64,000 bases of DNA from Lentinula raphanica (GCA_027919835.1 JANVFP010000044.1:186001-250000), one strand, 5' to 3'; shown: positions 1 to 12,982, counted from the first letter of the stretch. Made by a program: numbers and translations. Notes: a model not told the origin generated them from the sequence alone.

Positions 1-2567
1 ACACCAACGCTTCACAATGGTGGGGGTACCGCGGAACTCCCTACCGCTGGTCAAGACCTTGACAGCCGATAGGATTGTAGTGTTAGACGTGGATGGTGCT
101 TTGAAGCACATCCTATAAGTCTATGATATGACAATTTTACGATGCTTCGCGCTCATTTATATGGTCTATCATTCCACTACTCAATACAACTTCCTCATGT
201 TCAAAGTTATTCGTCGAAAGGAAATCCTGGTGCTTTCAAGCACAGGCCGTTTAACGTTAGCTCTGCTTTCACCTTCTGCATTCAACGCACGACGACTTCT
301 CCAAACTCGAACATGATACAGTCCAGGATGCTATAGAGCGGCTCTCAGACCTTTCTCAAGGATTCGACATGCTCATTACCAAGTCAATTGATTCAAGAAG
401 TTTCTGAACAAATGAAGGAGATGACTTGGACAAGGCAAGATGAAAATGGCTCAGTCGAAGGTTGCATGAGAAGTAGCGTATTCCTGACTATGGAGATAGA
501 GGTTCTCGGAAGCAGGCTCTGATGATGAGAAATCCTCAGTCTCCTCCGATTCATCGAATTCGACAATGATGCTCGACGACCTCCATCGGATTCGAATACA
601 TTCAGTCTGCTGCCACGTTCCTGTTTATTCGATCTGACGACTTTTCTCTCCCACCGACACCTTCCCTTGCAAAGGCGTTGCTTTCAACATTCATGTGTAT
701 CGACGTCATCAAGTCTGCCTCTCACACTCCGGTTGTTTCCACACCCTACCCTACCCTACCGCATTACCCTCAACCTTTCGATCCTCCATTCGAAACACTC
801 CCTCAGCCAACCTTATGGATCAAAGTCATCTTCAGGAAAGGTAGAAGTCGGTGACATGGGTTTAATGATGAAGATTGGCAAGACGGGAGAATGATAGATT
901 TGCGGGCTTGGGCTGGAATTGGTTGTGCTCGAGACGAGAGGAGTTTCAACGTTGAGAGAACCGTTTTACGCCAGGGAAACTCTTGCTGTTCAGTTCGTCG
1001 TTGAGGAGGAATTCCCGGTGCTTTGAAGCACAGGTAGTCTGTTTCCGGACTTAAACCTCCTGCAATATCATGCTCGACGACCTTCATTGAATATGAACTC
1101 AGCTAGCGGCGAAGACGCGGAGGACTACGCTTTTGTTGCTCGATACCCCTTGTTTCGATTCAACCTCCATTCCACTTTCCCCGAAGTCGCTGGTTTCTTT
1201 CTCGCACTCAGTCCTCGCCTATTACTGTCAGCATAGACTTAACAGATTGGCTCGTTCTTGGTCAACGAGATGTGATGTGGATTCACAGAGATGTTCGGAC
1301 AAATCCATGTGGCGCTTCTTCCCTCCCATCCGTTAGCCAGCGATCACGACTCTCCATCCACTCTTAGAGGGAAGTTCATCTTCTTCTGATTCTTGGAGGA
1401 AGATATCTGAGCATGGATAGTCTCAGAACCTGATCCAAGGATGGTGAAGTGTAGGAGATGATCAGGCTGTGGGTCGGTTCAAGTTGATTTTGGGGTCAAG
1501 AACTCAGACACGGAACTCACTCTCCCTGCTCTCACTGTCACAACCCTCGCTCTCATGAACCCATGGTTCCCAGATGTCGTCTTATCCGTCGGCTCGCGTT
1601 TTCTTCATGCTTCCAGCAATTCTCGGTGAATCGTGATTTGCCATTGAACCCGAGAAACTCCTCTTCAGCCCTCCTCGTGCACGTTCTGATGATGATCCTG
1701 ACTTCTCTGCGCCGCCTTTCCCTTCATCCACATTGCTGACATCGCCAGCTTCCCTTCGATCTCTCTTCAACACTTCGTCAAGCTTGTTTCGACAAGGATT
1801 CGGACTTTCCGACGCCATCTTCTCCTTCGTCACACTATCTGCTCTCCCTCCTCTCGTGTCGTCGACACAGTTTCCCATGGCGGCTGGCGTCCCTCATCCT
1901 ATCCATCACCATTGTCGATTTGTCGATCCTACACCGAAGCCCTTCAGCCAACGACTGTCCAGCCTGTTGAATAACCAAGCTCGGTGGCTGCCCCTCCATT
2001 GATTTGTTGAGAGGGAGATTTGAAATCAACAGCGGTCGAGCAGTATTCTACCTCTATCTTCTTCCTTTTGAGTTGTTGACGAGGTTTGCACGCGCCGCTG
2101 CTGGTGAAGTACACTCTCGAGTCAGAGGTCAAAACATTGCCACTCCGTCCTCGGTCACCAACGCAAGTGAACGATTGAGGCTTCCTTAGCAGCTGGCTTC
2201 CCATCCTCTCTCATCGTACTCGATCGATTGATCCTTCGTCGAACCCATTCGAATCCCCGAGTCGATCAAAGCTGCGGTTCACGCTCTTCCTCAAACGAAC
2301 TCGGAAGTCGGTGACCTGAGGTTTCGGACAAAAGTCGGCGAAGCGTCGATGATTGAGCTGTGGGTTGTTTAAGAATCGAATCGGGTCCAAGAGCTTAGAA
2401 CCTGAGTGATGCGAAAATTGCTCCTTCAATTCATCTCATCGAATCATCAACATCATTGTGTTCTTCATTATCCGTGAAGCCCGCCTTTGGACTTGGCCCA
2501 ACGTGAAGTCCCAAAGATTATGGAGGACCAAGCTGATAGACATCAGAAGGGATCATGTCAGAGAACT

Positions 2568-2765
2568 GGTCGCACTCCCTAGAGGAGAAGAGCATGCCTC
2601 GAGCGGCCGTCTCATTTGATGTGTCTCTTTCTGATGCTCCTTCCCAACGCTCCTCTTCAGCAAATCCCTGTCTATCCAACTGGCTTCCGCCTTTTGGTCT
2701 ACAACTGGATTCGTTCAGTGTAGTATGTTGTCCATGGCTACGGCCTGGGAGAACATGACAGGCTG
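2568..2765 (+). repeat. Copy 1 of a conserved block within the left repeat
   Basis: This copy carries the words GCATGCCTCGAGCGGCCG, CTGTCTATCCAACTGGCTTC and CCATGGCTACGGCCTG in order. The same words recur in the same order near 4501-4700 and 7435-7640. A shorter piece with only the GCGGCCG part lies near 3551-3600. It is among the better-kept parts of the repeat unit and lies upstream of the class Z palindrome. Confidence 0.65.
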
Positions 2766-4497
2766 GAGTTTTCTGGTCCGTCAAGAACATTCGACGAGAG
2801 AAGAACCTGTGGTTGGCAATCATGAGCCTGGATTGGTTCAATCTTGAGGTCACCTCATTGCTTTCGTGGCGCGTCGCAGTCTTATGTCGAGCTTATGATC
2901 TTGTGGCATCTTTTATTTCCATGTTTGCGTCGGTGCTTCCGAAGCACGTCGTAGCTCTCGTAGTATGTGGAATGGCGTTTTCAAGGTCTCGCAGGACGAC
3001 AACAATCACAGCGACTACGCAATAGGGCTTGTACATGGATAAAGGATAAAGGAATTACATTTGTTTTGTGCTCAAGAATTACATATCCCTTGTCCGAAGA
3101 CCATCTGACTGTCATAAGTACCAGCCGAACCTATACCTTGGTGCTATATAAGCACATGGTGGTTCTGATTACTGAACCATTGAAGCTGTGTATTCTTGTT
3201 GCATTCCATTTGCTAAATCATGAACTCACTCTAGCGGAACGCTATGTTCGAGGAAACTCAAGAACTGGAAGATCACAACTGATCAAGTATCACTCTATCT
3301 CAAGAGACGTTCCGATACGAGATCTAGCCTCCTCAAGGCTCATCCTCTTCCACCTCTTTGGTGTCAATGTCTCCATTAACATTGTCATCTCCTTCCATAC
3401 CCTCATGTTCCTCACCCCGGTCATCTTGTTCAAGACACTGTCTCCCTCGGCTGCTCTCCCACCTCTTGGTTTGTCAATGAAGCTTCAGACCCTCAAGGCC
3501 TGCAAGGGATGGAATCCACGAGTAGATGGAATTCATGACATCAAGAAACAGTCGCATCGTCCTAGAGGCGAAGAGCCTGCCTTGCGCGGCCGTTTTTTCT
3601 TGTTCTGTTGACGTGTCTGCTCTTAACGCATTTTTTTCCCATGTCAATCTCTGCTCTCCCTCCCCTCAAGTCCTTGCTGTGTATCACTGTTGAGGCTCGT
3701 CTTCGGATTAACGGTCGAGCACTGGCCCGCGCTCTACTTCCCTCCGTTCGATTTGTCAATGAGGTTTATACGCGTCACTTCTGGTGAAACACTCTTTCGA
3801 GTTGGCGGATAAAACATTGCCATTCTGCCCTCAGTCACCAACACCTCGCTGTCGTAGCTGGATCGCCTTTACGGGTTGAAGTCACCTACAAAAGTTGGAA
3901 GTAATAACCTGGGCTTCTTGACAAAGGTTGTCAAGGCAAAGGAGGAGTGGCGGGCTTGAGATGATCCTCGGGATTAGTGGCTGTTCAATTCATCATCGAG
4001 ATTCAAGAAGGGATCCTTGGTGCTTGAAGCACAGGTAGTCCAAATTACAGGCTTGGACTTCTGCATCTTGCTTCACCTTCGTCTATTATCCCTCGGCTCT
4101 CACCACCCTTGATCTCTCCTTCTTCCGTCGAAATTACTCAAAGTCCTGAATTGGTTGCAGGCTGCAGTCTTCATTGGCGAAGCGGAAGAGATCATCGAGA
4201 GAGTTGGCGAAGCGGAGAAGACCATCGGGAAAGTCGGTGAAGTGGAGAAGACCATTGAGCGAGTCGGTTGGCTGGTACATGAATCCTTCTCTCCCTCCCA
4301 TCATTCACATCCTCAGCACGTCTTTGAGTGCACCTTCTCCCTCCTTTGGATGTTGTCCAACTCCGGCCATTTTCCACACGAATTCTCCTCTGAAGAAGCC
4401 GAAGTCAAGACAGGATCTCAGATCTCAGCATTCGAACTGTGGCAACATGTGCCCGAAGTGTATGGAGAATTGAGGTGATGAGTTTCCAAGAAGTGAT

Positions 4498-4705
4498 GGC
4501 GTGTCGTCCTAGTGGCGAAGAGCCTGCCTCGAGCGGCCGTTTCCCTGGGATATTTCATCTCCTCTATTCTCCTCTTCGACATTCCATGTGCAGCGAAACC
4601 CTGTCTATCCAACTGGCTCCGGCCTTTTGGTCTACAACCGGATTCGTCCATTGTAGTGTGTCGTCCATGGCTACGGCCTGAGTCGACGCGACAGGTTGGA
4701 GTCGC
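4498..4705 (+). repeat. Copy 2 of the conserved block within the left repeat
   Basis: The copy runs from GTCGTCCTAGTGGCGAAGAG through GCGGCCG to CCATGGCTACGGCCTG and is colinear with the copies near 2568 and 7435. Divergence among copies is substitutions plus small indels, with no reading frame kept open across copies. That argues against protein coding. Confidence 0.65.
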
Positions 4706-7434
4706 CGGGTCTCTCGAGAATTGTGGATCGCTCTAGTACTTGAGTGGTGCGTCAGGGTTTTCAGGTCGATATGTCATTGCTTTAGAGGACTTGCGGGAAA
4801 ACGTTGGAGGAAACCAGGGTCTTGAGCTAGTATTGGCTAGAATTTTGGATCACTGTGGTGCATTTTAGCACATCTCTTCTCAACAATTTTCCCGGAATGT
4901 CCTTGATTCCATCATACGTCGGTGCTTTCAAAGCACGTCGTCGCTCGTGTAGCAGATGGAGTCGACTCGTATATGGCTCGCTGTAGATCTACCGTCGGAG
5001 AGAGAACGCTACGTCTGTAAACGGCCATCATCGTCGAAATTGCAACAAGACTTGACGGTTACATTGTGACTGCTTGTACTTGGATACCAATGGAATACAG
5101 ATGTTTTGGTGCTCTGAAGCACACTACTTCTATCCCTGGATCTAGTTCCCCATGAGTACAAAAAGAATCTATACCTTGGTGATATATAAGCACAGGATCA
5201 ACGAGCACACCACTTGTCGCTCAACTCTTCGAACAGTCGATGACGCGCTCGTACATGTTCCTCACGCCCTTCCACAGGTTCTATCAGTGATGTCTTCTGT
5301 CAGGGGCTCTTGTCTTTACCCACCGTTGCCTGAGGCCTCATCCTCTCTTCAATCCCTCTCTGCTCCGATTTGTCAATGGTTGATACACATCGCTGTCGGT
5401 GAAGGACGCCTCACGTTAGCTGTCAAAACATTGCTATTCGATCCTCAGTGGCTAATGTGAACCAATGACTGATGTTTCCCATGGCGCTGAGATCCCCCAT
5501 TCTCTCTCTCCCAACTCATCCGATCTTGATTCTCTTCATCCACTGTCAGGATAATTTCGAAACTTGGAGTCTACCGACACTGTCACGGGTTGACATCATC
5601 TTCAAGAAGAATTGGAAGTTAGCGAATTGGGCTTCTTGAGTCTTGACGAAAGTTGGCGAGGTTGTGGACGAGTTGCAGGCTCAAAGTGGAACGGGCTCGG
5701 AATCATAAGAGAAGTCGTCATTGAAGGAATACCTGGTGCTTCGAAGCACGGGTAGTCCATTTTTGGACTTCACCTTCCACATCCTGATGTCCAAAGACCT
5801 CCATCGAATTGGAATGCAATTGGATCATTGAAGACTTGAAGACTCCGAACAGGTCACCGTACATTTCCATTGGATTGCGGCTTGCTCTTGTCAATGCTTT
5901 CTGTTTATTCTATGACTTTTGATGATCTCCCACTGAGGATATAATCCAGGACGAAGACATAACTTGAGACTCTTAGATATCAAAGATGTCAAGAGCCGGT
6001 CACGGTCTGCAATTGCTCTTCCATTGTCTCGACTCTCCCTATCGCGATTCTTACAATCTCCTGTCACTCAAGTTCCTCGTCGATCAAATTCACGGGTTGC
6101 AGTGTTCTTCAGGAAAAGTTGGAAGTCATTGAGCTGAGGTTTTTGATGAAGGTTGGCTCAGAAATAGAAAAAGGAAGTGATCGAGTTCGAGGATCGATTC
6201 TGGGTCAAGAACACAGGCGCGAAACTCGCCTCCATCACTCTGACGAAAACATAGTCGCTTGACACAGTCTTCTCCTTCATTGGCTCATGTTCCACCCATC
6301 GACTGTCATGTTTGAGATGCCGCTTCGCTCGAGTATTCTCTCTCCTCTTGAGTTGGAAGTTCACTTCCATCTTATCCAAAGAGAGGACTGCCGTTGAGGT
6401 TGAAAGAGACATCCGATAAAACATCATGCCGCTACTGTGCTCTCCCACTCCCCAGTCTTTCCGCTTTCGGCTCTCCCTCCACTACAGTCGTCAGCGATGC
6501 AATAACGCGAAGTGATTGTTCTTATCGGCTGGATCCTCCTCTTCTCCTTGTAGACATCACAATTGTCGCTGGTTCCACCTCGTTTTCTCTTCGATCGAGG
6601 ACCATCTCTGCTTCGTCACCTCCTAACCGAGGCAGCTATAAGAAAGGATCTCTTCGACAGAATAGGTATCTGGAGAGGGTGGTGCTTGGTAGCACGCTTA
6701 GACTCTCACTATAATGCTGCTTCTGGAAGCTGTGAGGAAGGATGACAATAGGGCTCTAATCCAATGTTCAAGACCTTCCACATGTGCTCCCTTGTTGTCG
6801 TTGCCAAATCGCCCCTACGTTCTCTTCGGCACTTCATCGCGCTCGACTCGATCAGGATCTGGACTCTTTTGACGCTAGCTTCGCCTTTGTCCCTCTCTCT
6901 CTGCTCGATTCATCAAACATGACTACACAAGCCAACGATCAAGGTTTTACATAGCGGCTGCCTTACCTCTTCTTGAGTTGACAATGAATCTTGTGCGCAT
7001 CACCATTGGTTGAACCTCTTGATCTCCCCTCAAAGTACTCGACTCGATGTCTGTCTACCTTTATGAATGACTGAACTTCGGTGGCTACCCTTCCATTTGT
7101 CAGTTCAGGGAAGACTGTATTCAACAACGTTTATTGTTGGCGACGTGTAAGGTCTCTGAGTGGATCAAAGTGGAGGGTCGCAGTCTTTTCCAGGAAGAGG
7201 AAGTCAATGGCACGAAGTTTCTGATGAGATTCGACGAAGCGGAGGAGAGCTGTGGGCTGTCGGAGAATTGGTTTGATTCCAGAACTGAGGCGCAAGTCTC
7301 ATTTGAGGCATTGTCTCCTAAGGACTTACTATTTGCTCTCCCCACTCTCATGTTGTAGATGATGTTCGTGAACGTTGCTACTGGATGACTAGGCTTTGAG
7401 GTTCCGATAATCGAGGTGACAAGTATGAACCAGT

Positions 7435-7640
7435 CGCATCGTCCTAGCGGCAGAGAGCCTGCCTCGTGCGGCCCTTTCCCCTGAATGTCTCGTTTTACCG
7501 ATGCTTCACTCTGCGTCCGGAAAACCTTGTCTATCCAACTGGTTCCAGCCTTTTGGTATACAATTGGATCCGTCCATTGTAGTGTGTCATCCATGGCTAC
7601 GGCCAGAGATAATACGACAGGTTTGGAATCTCCAGGTCTC
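7435..7640 (+). repeat. Copy 3 of the conserved block within the left repeat
   Basis: This copy begins CAGTCGCATCGTCCTAGCGG, continues to GCGGCCC, and ends with CCATGGCTACGGCC. It precedes the class Z, W and Y palindromes at 7735, 7871 and 7936, the same order as in the copy at 4498. Confidence 0.65.
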
Positions 7641-8459
7641 TCAAGGATTGTTTTGGTGCTTTCGTGGCGTGTCACGATTCTCAGTTCAACAAGTCGGTGC
7701 TTTTGAAGCTCGTCTCCAATCTCCATATGGCGTCGGTGCTTCCGAAGCACGTCGTGGCTTTCATAGCATGTGGAACGGGTTTTATAAGGTTTTGCAGAAC
7801 AATACTTAATGTCGACGATGACACTTGCAACAAGACTTGTACTCAGATAGTGATGGAATATAGACGTTTTGGTGCTCTGAAGCACATTACCTCTCGTTCT
7901 TGATTCTGTATGAGTACCTGAGGAATCTATACCTTGGTGCTATTAAAGCACATGGTGATTCTTAATCAGCGACTGCGTCTTGAAGGCTAGGTATTCATGC
8001 TGGAGATCAAGCAATGATGATTGAGATTATTTAGATGACAGTTCCTCACCTAACCGTCCATCACATCATTCAACTCTAGATTCAGTCTACGCCGCGCTCG
8101 GAGTCCAAGGTTCTCACCTTTGTTCACCTCTACAGAGGACCTACCTCAGTCTTTCATCAGCTCATGCTCCTCCCTTCCATCGCTTCGTACAAGACACTGT
8201 TCCATTCTCCGCTATCCCGTCGACAAATTATGAATACATTGCTGACCTTGAGATCTGTTGAAAATCAAGGCATATAGGAAGAGGTTGCATACCAAGATAG
8301 AGACAGCGGAAGCTGAGAGCATCTTCCTCACCTGCATCGATTCTTCTTGAAGACACTACCTCTGTGCTTGTCGGATCCTCCTTCCCACATCCCTATGTCT
8401 ACCTCTATGATCCATCCTCCGAGGCTTCCATTGCTAAAGAATTGGCAGACTAAACAAAT

Positions 8460-8599
8460 GGTGCTATTGAAGCACGCTCGTCTAGATCTTGAGTGGTGCT
8501 ATTGAAGCACGCTTGTCTAGATCTTGAGTGGTGCTATTGAAGCACACTTGTCTAGATCTCAAGTGGTGCTATTGAAGCATGCTCGTTTCGAATGAAGCC
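8460..8599 (+). repeat. 4 x 35 bp tandem array of the palindromic unit
   Basis: The palindrome GGTGCTATTGAAGCAC starts at 8460, 8495, 8530 and 8565, exactly 35 bp apart. The spacer is built on TCTAGATCTTGAGT. The fourth copy has lost the last palindrome base (AAGCAT). The array closes the hairpin-rich block; after it the motif is no longer found. Confidence 0.85.
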
Positions 8600-10310
8600 C
8601 AATTCTTCTCCTTGCTTACTAACCTGATCAGCGAGGTTGCAGGCACAACGACACCTATGATTGCTCCCTACTGAACTATACCATGGTAACACGACTGAGC
8701 TCTATCTCCCTCCTCATCTTAGATTTTCCGCGATTCACCACTCCTCAACTCTTCGGTTTGTTACATTCAACCTTTGCAATGGGAATCCTTTTTAGCAACC
8801 AGAGACGACGCAATCAATCACGTTGGAGGGTGTTCACATTCTGCCTTTTCTCGTCGAAAGTCCTTCCTGGGTCTTTCATAGATCCATTGCCTCAAGTTCC
8901 TTCGGCTGAAGACTACGTCTGAAGTATCGGAGTCCTAGTGCGTGGAATAGGAAAGTCATCGAGGAGGTTGGAACAACGACTTTTCTTGTGGAAATCAATA
9001 ACGAGTCTGACTTGGGAGACTACTTTGGCTTGCTATCTTCAACCTCAATCTCTGCTCTGCACCCAGACCTATTGGCCACTGAGTGTATACCATATACCAT
9101 ATTGCTGCCTTCTGGCAACTCAATGACATGGAAATTTCTCTTGGAGCTCTCACTATTTTCATCTTCATCTCATCTCAGCGTGGCCAACGTACATGCAGAT
9201 GTTTTATTGTGCGGAAGCAGGATCTTGTTGCGCATTTTTTTACTTCAAGACTTCTCGCCATATTGAAGACTCGAACAACTCGTGGATCATATATGCACTG
9301 CCGCCCTCTCCAATGAACTTTTCAAGTACTAGTTCGGATCCAGGATGCTCCCAAAGGGTCAAATCAGAAAGCCACATCCAAGATATGACTTAACAAATTC
9401 CATTGAGGCTGTTAAAGAAAAACTTCGAGTGGCTGACTGAGACTGGGGGGCTTCAGGGACAAGACACTGATGTTTTTGGGTGTGCGGCATTGGATACCAA
9501 GAGACATAGAGGCTCCCTCTTCACAGCAACAACAACATTGGGAATTGCAACCTGCCATCAAACTGGAGACTCTACTTCTATTCTCTGGAGTCTGTCATCT
9601 CACTACTTGGATGAGGATCCCAATCTCCTGGCACTGCCTGATCACCCATTGGCTGGCAGTCATTCACCGGAGTTCTCTCCTCCTCAATTTGCATTCATTA
9701 CTTGCGCATGGGGGGGCTCTGTGAGGGCTAATAGATGCGGTAGTCTTCAACATGCTTAAGTAATGAGATTGTGCCAGTCTAGTTGTACATAGTAGTTCTT
9801 GACTTACATAATATGATTATATTTTGAACTGTTACTTGCACCATGGCGTGAATGCCAACCTCGGGTCCCTCTGCGACGCTCTACTCGGCAGGGCATCCAT
9901 ACTACTGCTCCCCTAGGAAGGGTGACATCCTCTCTCGACTAGAGTCACAGGTCCCCCTTCGACGGGTAACTCGACCCTCTTCTAGGGATACAAGAATTCT
10001 CTTACCGCGCTCGAGTCAACTCTCGCGCTTCCCTCTTCTCCTCTCGGCCTCGACCTCGTTCGACCACCGTCTACCAGCACTTGTAGTCGGAGTTCCGGAA
10101 TTACACCAACGCTTCACAGAAATGGAGGGTAGAACAGCAATCTTGATTCATAGAATGAAGAATCTAGCTGTCATCTGTCATGCAAGCTTTGAAGCTTGTG
10201 CTTTTTTTGGAGAAATTACTGCTATTTGCATCTCTATATTGGATGTCAATGCTTAGCTATATAGTATGAGCATTTAGTGTATCATAAACACTTCTTGCCA
10301 TTGAACAGCC
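8600..10310. other. Region without a supported gene; possible retroelement remnant at 9850-10130
   Basis: Open frames up to 118 codons exist but show no recognisable domain and no consistent exon pattern. Near 9850-10130 base composition shifts to C-rich, ending in a 16-bp word (10105-10120) that is identical to bases 1-16 of the window. In both places a near-match to ATGG-GGG follows. This could be an LTR edge plus primer-binding site of one retroelement family, but no LTR pair or TG...CA boundary was found. Confidence 0.35.
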
Positions 10311-12798
10311 ATGTTCAACTCTGCAACCAACCACTATCCTAGTGTCAAGCCCACCACCAATAGGAGCAGTGCAATCTGCAAGATTGAGAAATACTTCAAA
10401 CGAGTAGATCAATATGAAAGGAAGCACTTTAAGCAAGAGGCAAAACAAGATGGTCAAGAAGCAGAGGATACAATATCTGGCAGTCCTCAGAAGAAGCCTA
10501 ATATATCTGATCAATCTGGCATGAAGAATGAGCAGGTACCATATATAAATCCATTTGCAGGTGAGAGTTTCAAATATTTACTCAAGTGCAAGTGCAACAT
10601 GGAGGCTGATTCTTGAAAGTAAATCATGATTACTATTTGAAGTATCCAAAAGATGAAAGGTACCATGAGCATGATCCACAAGCACGGGTATGGTGGGTGT
10701 ATAATGATGAGGCAGCAGTATTTGATGCAGATATGATTGAGGGATTGGGGGGTAGCCTTGATGTTCTTTTAATCTTTGTATGTCTATCAATCCTGTGATA
10801 TTTACCATCATTTCTCATTGTAATCAGGCTGGTCTCTTTTCAGCTGTTCTCACAACTTTTGTGGTCCAAACTTCCCAAGCACTTTCAGTAAATGCTGCAA
10901 CGACTTCTACATCTTATCTCAAGGAAATTTCCACTATCCTTCGTGCTAATGGAAACATATCTACTATCTCACAAATTCCTGCCACCAATACAATATTCAC
11001 TCCTGCTACTGGAGATATTTGGGTAAATGGATTATGGTTCATAAGTCTAACTATTGCATTATCTGTTGCACTAGTTGCTGTCCTTGCCAAACAATGGCTG
11101 TATCAATACACATCCATTATTACAGGCACACCTCGGGACCGTGCTATTATCCGCCAATTTCGATTTGATGGACTCCAAGCATGGAGAGTCCCAGCAATTA
11201 TTGGCCTCCTTCCTATTTTATTACATTTCTCACTTATACTTTTCTTCATTGGTCTTGTCATCTTCCTTGCCCCCTTGAATACTTCAATTGCATGGGTGAC
11301 AGGCACTATTACAACTACCATTGTGCTACTTTATTTGGCTAGCAGTGTCCTTCCTCTCTGTATTGTCCAGTGCCCATACAGAACAATCTTCTCTGACCAG
11401 CTTCTCTACATCTATCAGGTGCCTGCTGTAATGTATCAGAAGTTTCAGCTTTGGTGGCATACAAGGAAACCTGCTAAGGTAGTGCTGGCTGAGATATATC
11501 AGAAGTTTCAGCTTTTCTGGCATGACAATAATTCTCCTGAGGTAGCTACTGCAAATGTTGAGCACACTGGAGGTGTTGAGCAAATCAAAGGGGTGCTTGT
11601 CAAGATATATCAGAAGTTACAGTTTTGGTGGAATGCCACAAATCCTGCTAAGATCACTACTGGAGGTGTCAAGCATATAAAAGAAAATGCTGTCATAGTG
11701 CTAAAAAATATTGAGCGTGATGCAGCTTGTAACACTGAAGAAAATACCCAGGATCTGATGTTCAAGGCACTGTATTGGCTTGCAGAATCTACCAATAGTA
11801 TTTCTGCAAAAGAAATTGTATTTCTTTCTCTGGGAGCATTCACACATCAGATGTCAGACAAACTTTGCACCCATAGAGCACTGCAAATTCTTTATGGATG
11901 CAAAGATTATGTAGATCTAATGTACCTTATCCGATCCAATGTAGATGCTCATCCAGAGATGTCCCACTCAATTGTCCATCTTGCTAACTCTGAAATCAAA
12001 TCCACAGACATAGATGCATGGACAGAAATGACATCATTGCCATTATCATGCATGACCAGAATGTCTTGGGATATTAGTCATGCTCTTGCATTCTGGGCTT
12101 CAAACATTCCAATGACACTTACAGTTCCTTCCATTGATGGTCTTGCTGCAGTACCTCCTTCTCAAGGTCTTTCTTGGCTAATAGATCATTTCAAGGAAGA
12201 CAATCATGAATTTGATTTCAGATTGAAAGTACCACCACTAGTATGGAAAGGATTGTTTAAAGCCTCTTCAAACAAGAAATTTCTAGAGGAATTTGAACAA
12301 GCAATTGATGACTCATGGAGAAACACAACTGGAAACCCATGGATGTTTCCTGAAAAATCATTCATGGATACAACTGAACCAGTTACATGCCCTATAGCAA
12401 TAGAGTATCTCTATCAACTGGAAAAAGAGTGGGAAAATGCTACTGATATCAACATATATGGAGCCCTCAGTGGACTGGATAAGCAGGTGCATGAATCACC
12501 AACAAGGGAACATGATATAGGCTTGGAGATTGTAGTAGAGGATAGGGCTGGCCCAAGTTCATCTTCAATTCCAATGATGCCAGTGAACATAGATCAGAAT
12601 GTTAATATCATTGAGCATTTACCTACACTATCTAGCAGCATGAGCAAGAATATTGATAATGTAAATGAGATAAACAAACATTCTGATTATTCTACATCAA
12701 TGGTGATCACCAATCAAACACAACAACCTAGTCAGTCCATGGCACCCAAGAGCAGCAACCAACCAGCTGATGCTAAAGAAGCAGAGACTAGAGATTGA
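10311..12798 (+). CDS. DUF6535 family membrane protein, three exons, intact
   Basis: Model: exons 10311-10560, 10620-10777 and 10828-12798, with 59-bp and 50-bp GT-AG introns that restore frame exactly, giving 792 residues. The start is the first ATG of the frame that reads through both introns. The N-terminal ~95 residues are charged and polar. Then comes the basidiomycete DUF6535 signature: WWVYNDEAAVFDADMIEG, then SLDVLLIF, then AGLFSAVLTTFVVQTSQ after the second intron. Further hydrophobic segments follow around residues 205-235, 265-285 and 290-315, so several membrane passes are likely. A short motif of the type IYQKFQLFWH is repeated three or four times after the membrane region. The C-terminal half is soluble and ends in a low-complexity tail. 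DUF6535 proteins are expanded in Agaricomycetes and have no established function. The gene sits between repeat DNA and a transposon nest. Confidence 0.9.
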
Positions 12799-12982
12799 TC
12801 TTGATTGAGTAGTACCAACATTGAGATTATCTGCTTGAGTACCTATATCTTATATAATGATGTTAATTTGTTCCCAATGGTGTCTGCTGTTGAGTCTTGA
12901 CAGTCACAGAAGGACATAGATGAGACATTGATGGGTTAGTAAGATGAATAATGATTCAACACACATCTGAGGGGATACTTAG
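12799..12982. other. Short spacer after the DUF6535 gene
   Basis: AT-rich 3' flank with no open frame of note. It ends in ATACTTAG (12975-12982), the left copy of an imperfect 8-bp target duplication of the next element. Confidence 0.6.

Larger units (their letters stand above)
1..8600. repeat. Gene-poor block of diverged higher-order repeats carrying short palindromes
   Basis: No convincing gene is seen; all reading frames are short. A degenerate palindrome, GTGCT-N4-AAGCAC usually preceded by G, recurs about 19 times: near 95, 229, 1017, 2932, 3140, 4019, 4857, 4921, 5108, 5178, 5735, 7695, 7735, 7871, 7936, 8460, 8495, 8530 and 8565. Flanking words sort the sites into classes. X is followed by CAGGTAGTC (1017, 4019, 5735). 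Z lies in GTCGGTGCTTCCGAAGCACG (2932, 4921, 7735). W is preceded by TTTTGGTGCTC (5108, 7871). Y is preceded by CTATACCTTG (3140, 5178, 7936). The classes recur in the order X-Z-(W)-Y three times, so the block looks like about three diverged copies of a roughly 2-kb unit. The function is unknown; it could be an old tandem of a non-autonomous transposon or an RNA-structured repeat. Confidence 0.7.

Noticed and set aside
2967..3611. 214-codon plus-strand frame in the left repeat block
   Set aside because: It is not open in the parallel copies of the repeat unit, has no recognisable domain and crosses two palindromes; treated as chance.
95..8582. CRISPR-like interpretation of the recurring palindromes
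   Set aside because: Spacing is irregular (hundreds of bases), flanks are shared between sites rather than unique spacers, no cas gene is present and the genome is eukaryotic.
9403..9759. 118-codon plus-strand frame
   Set aside because: No domain, no homologous motif and an atypical start context; overlapped by an 84-codon frame in another phase.
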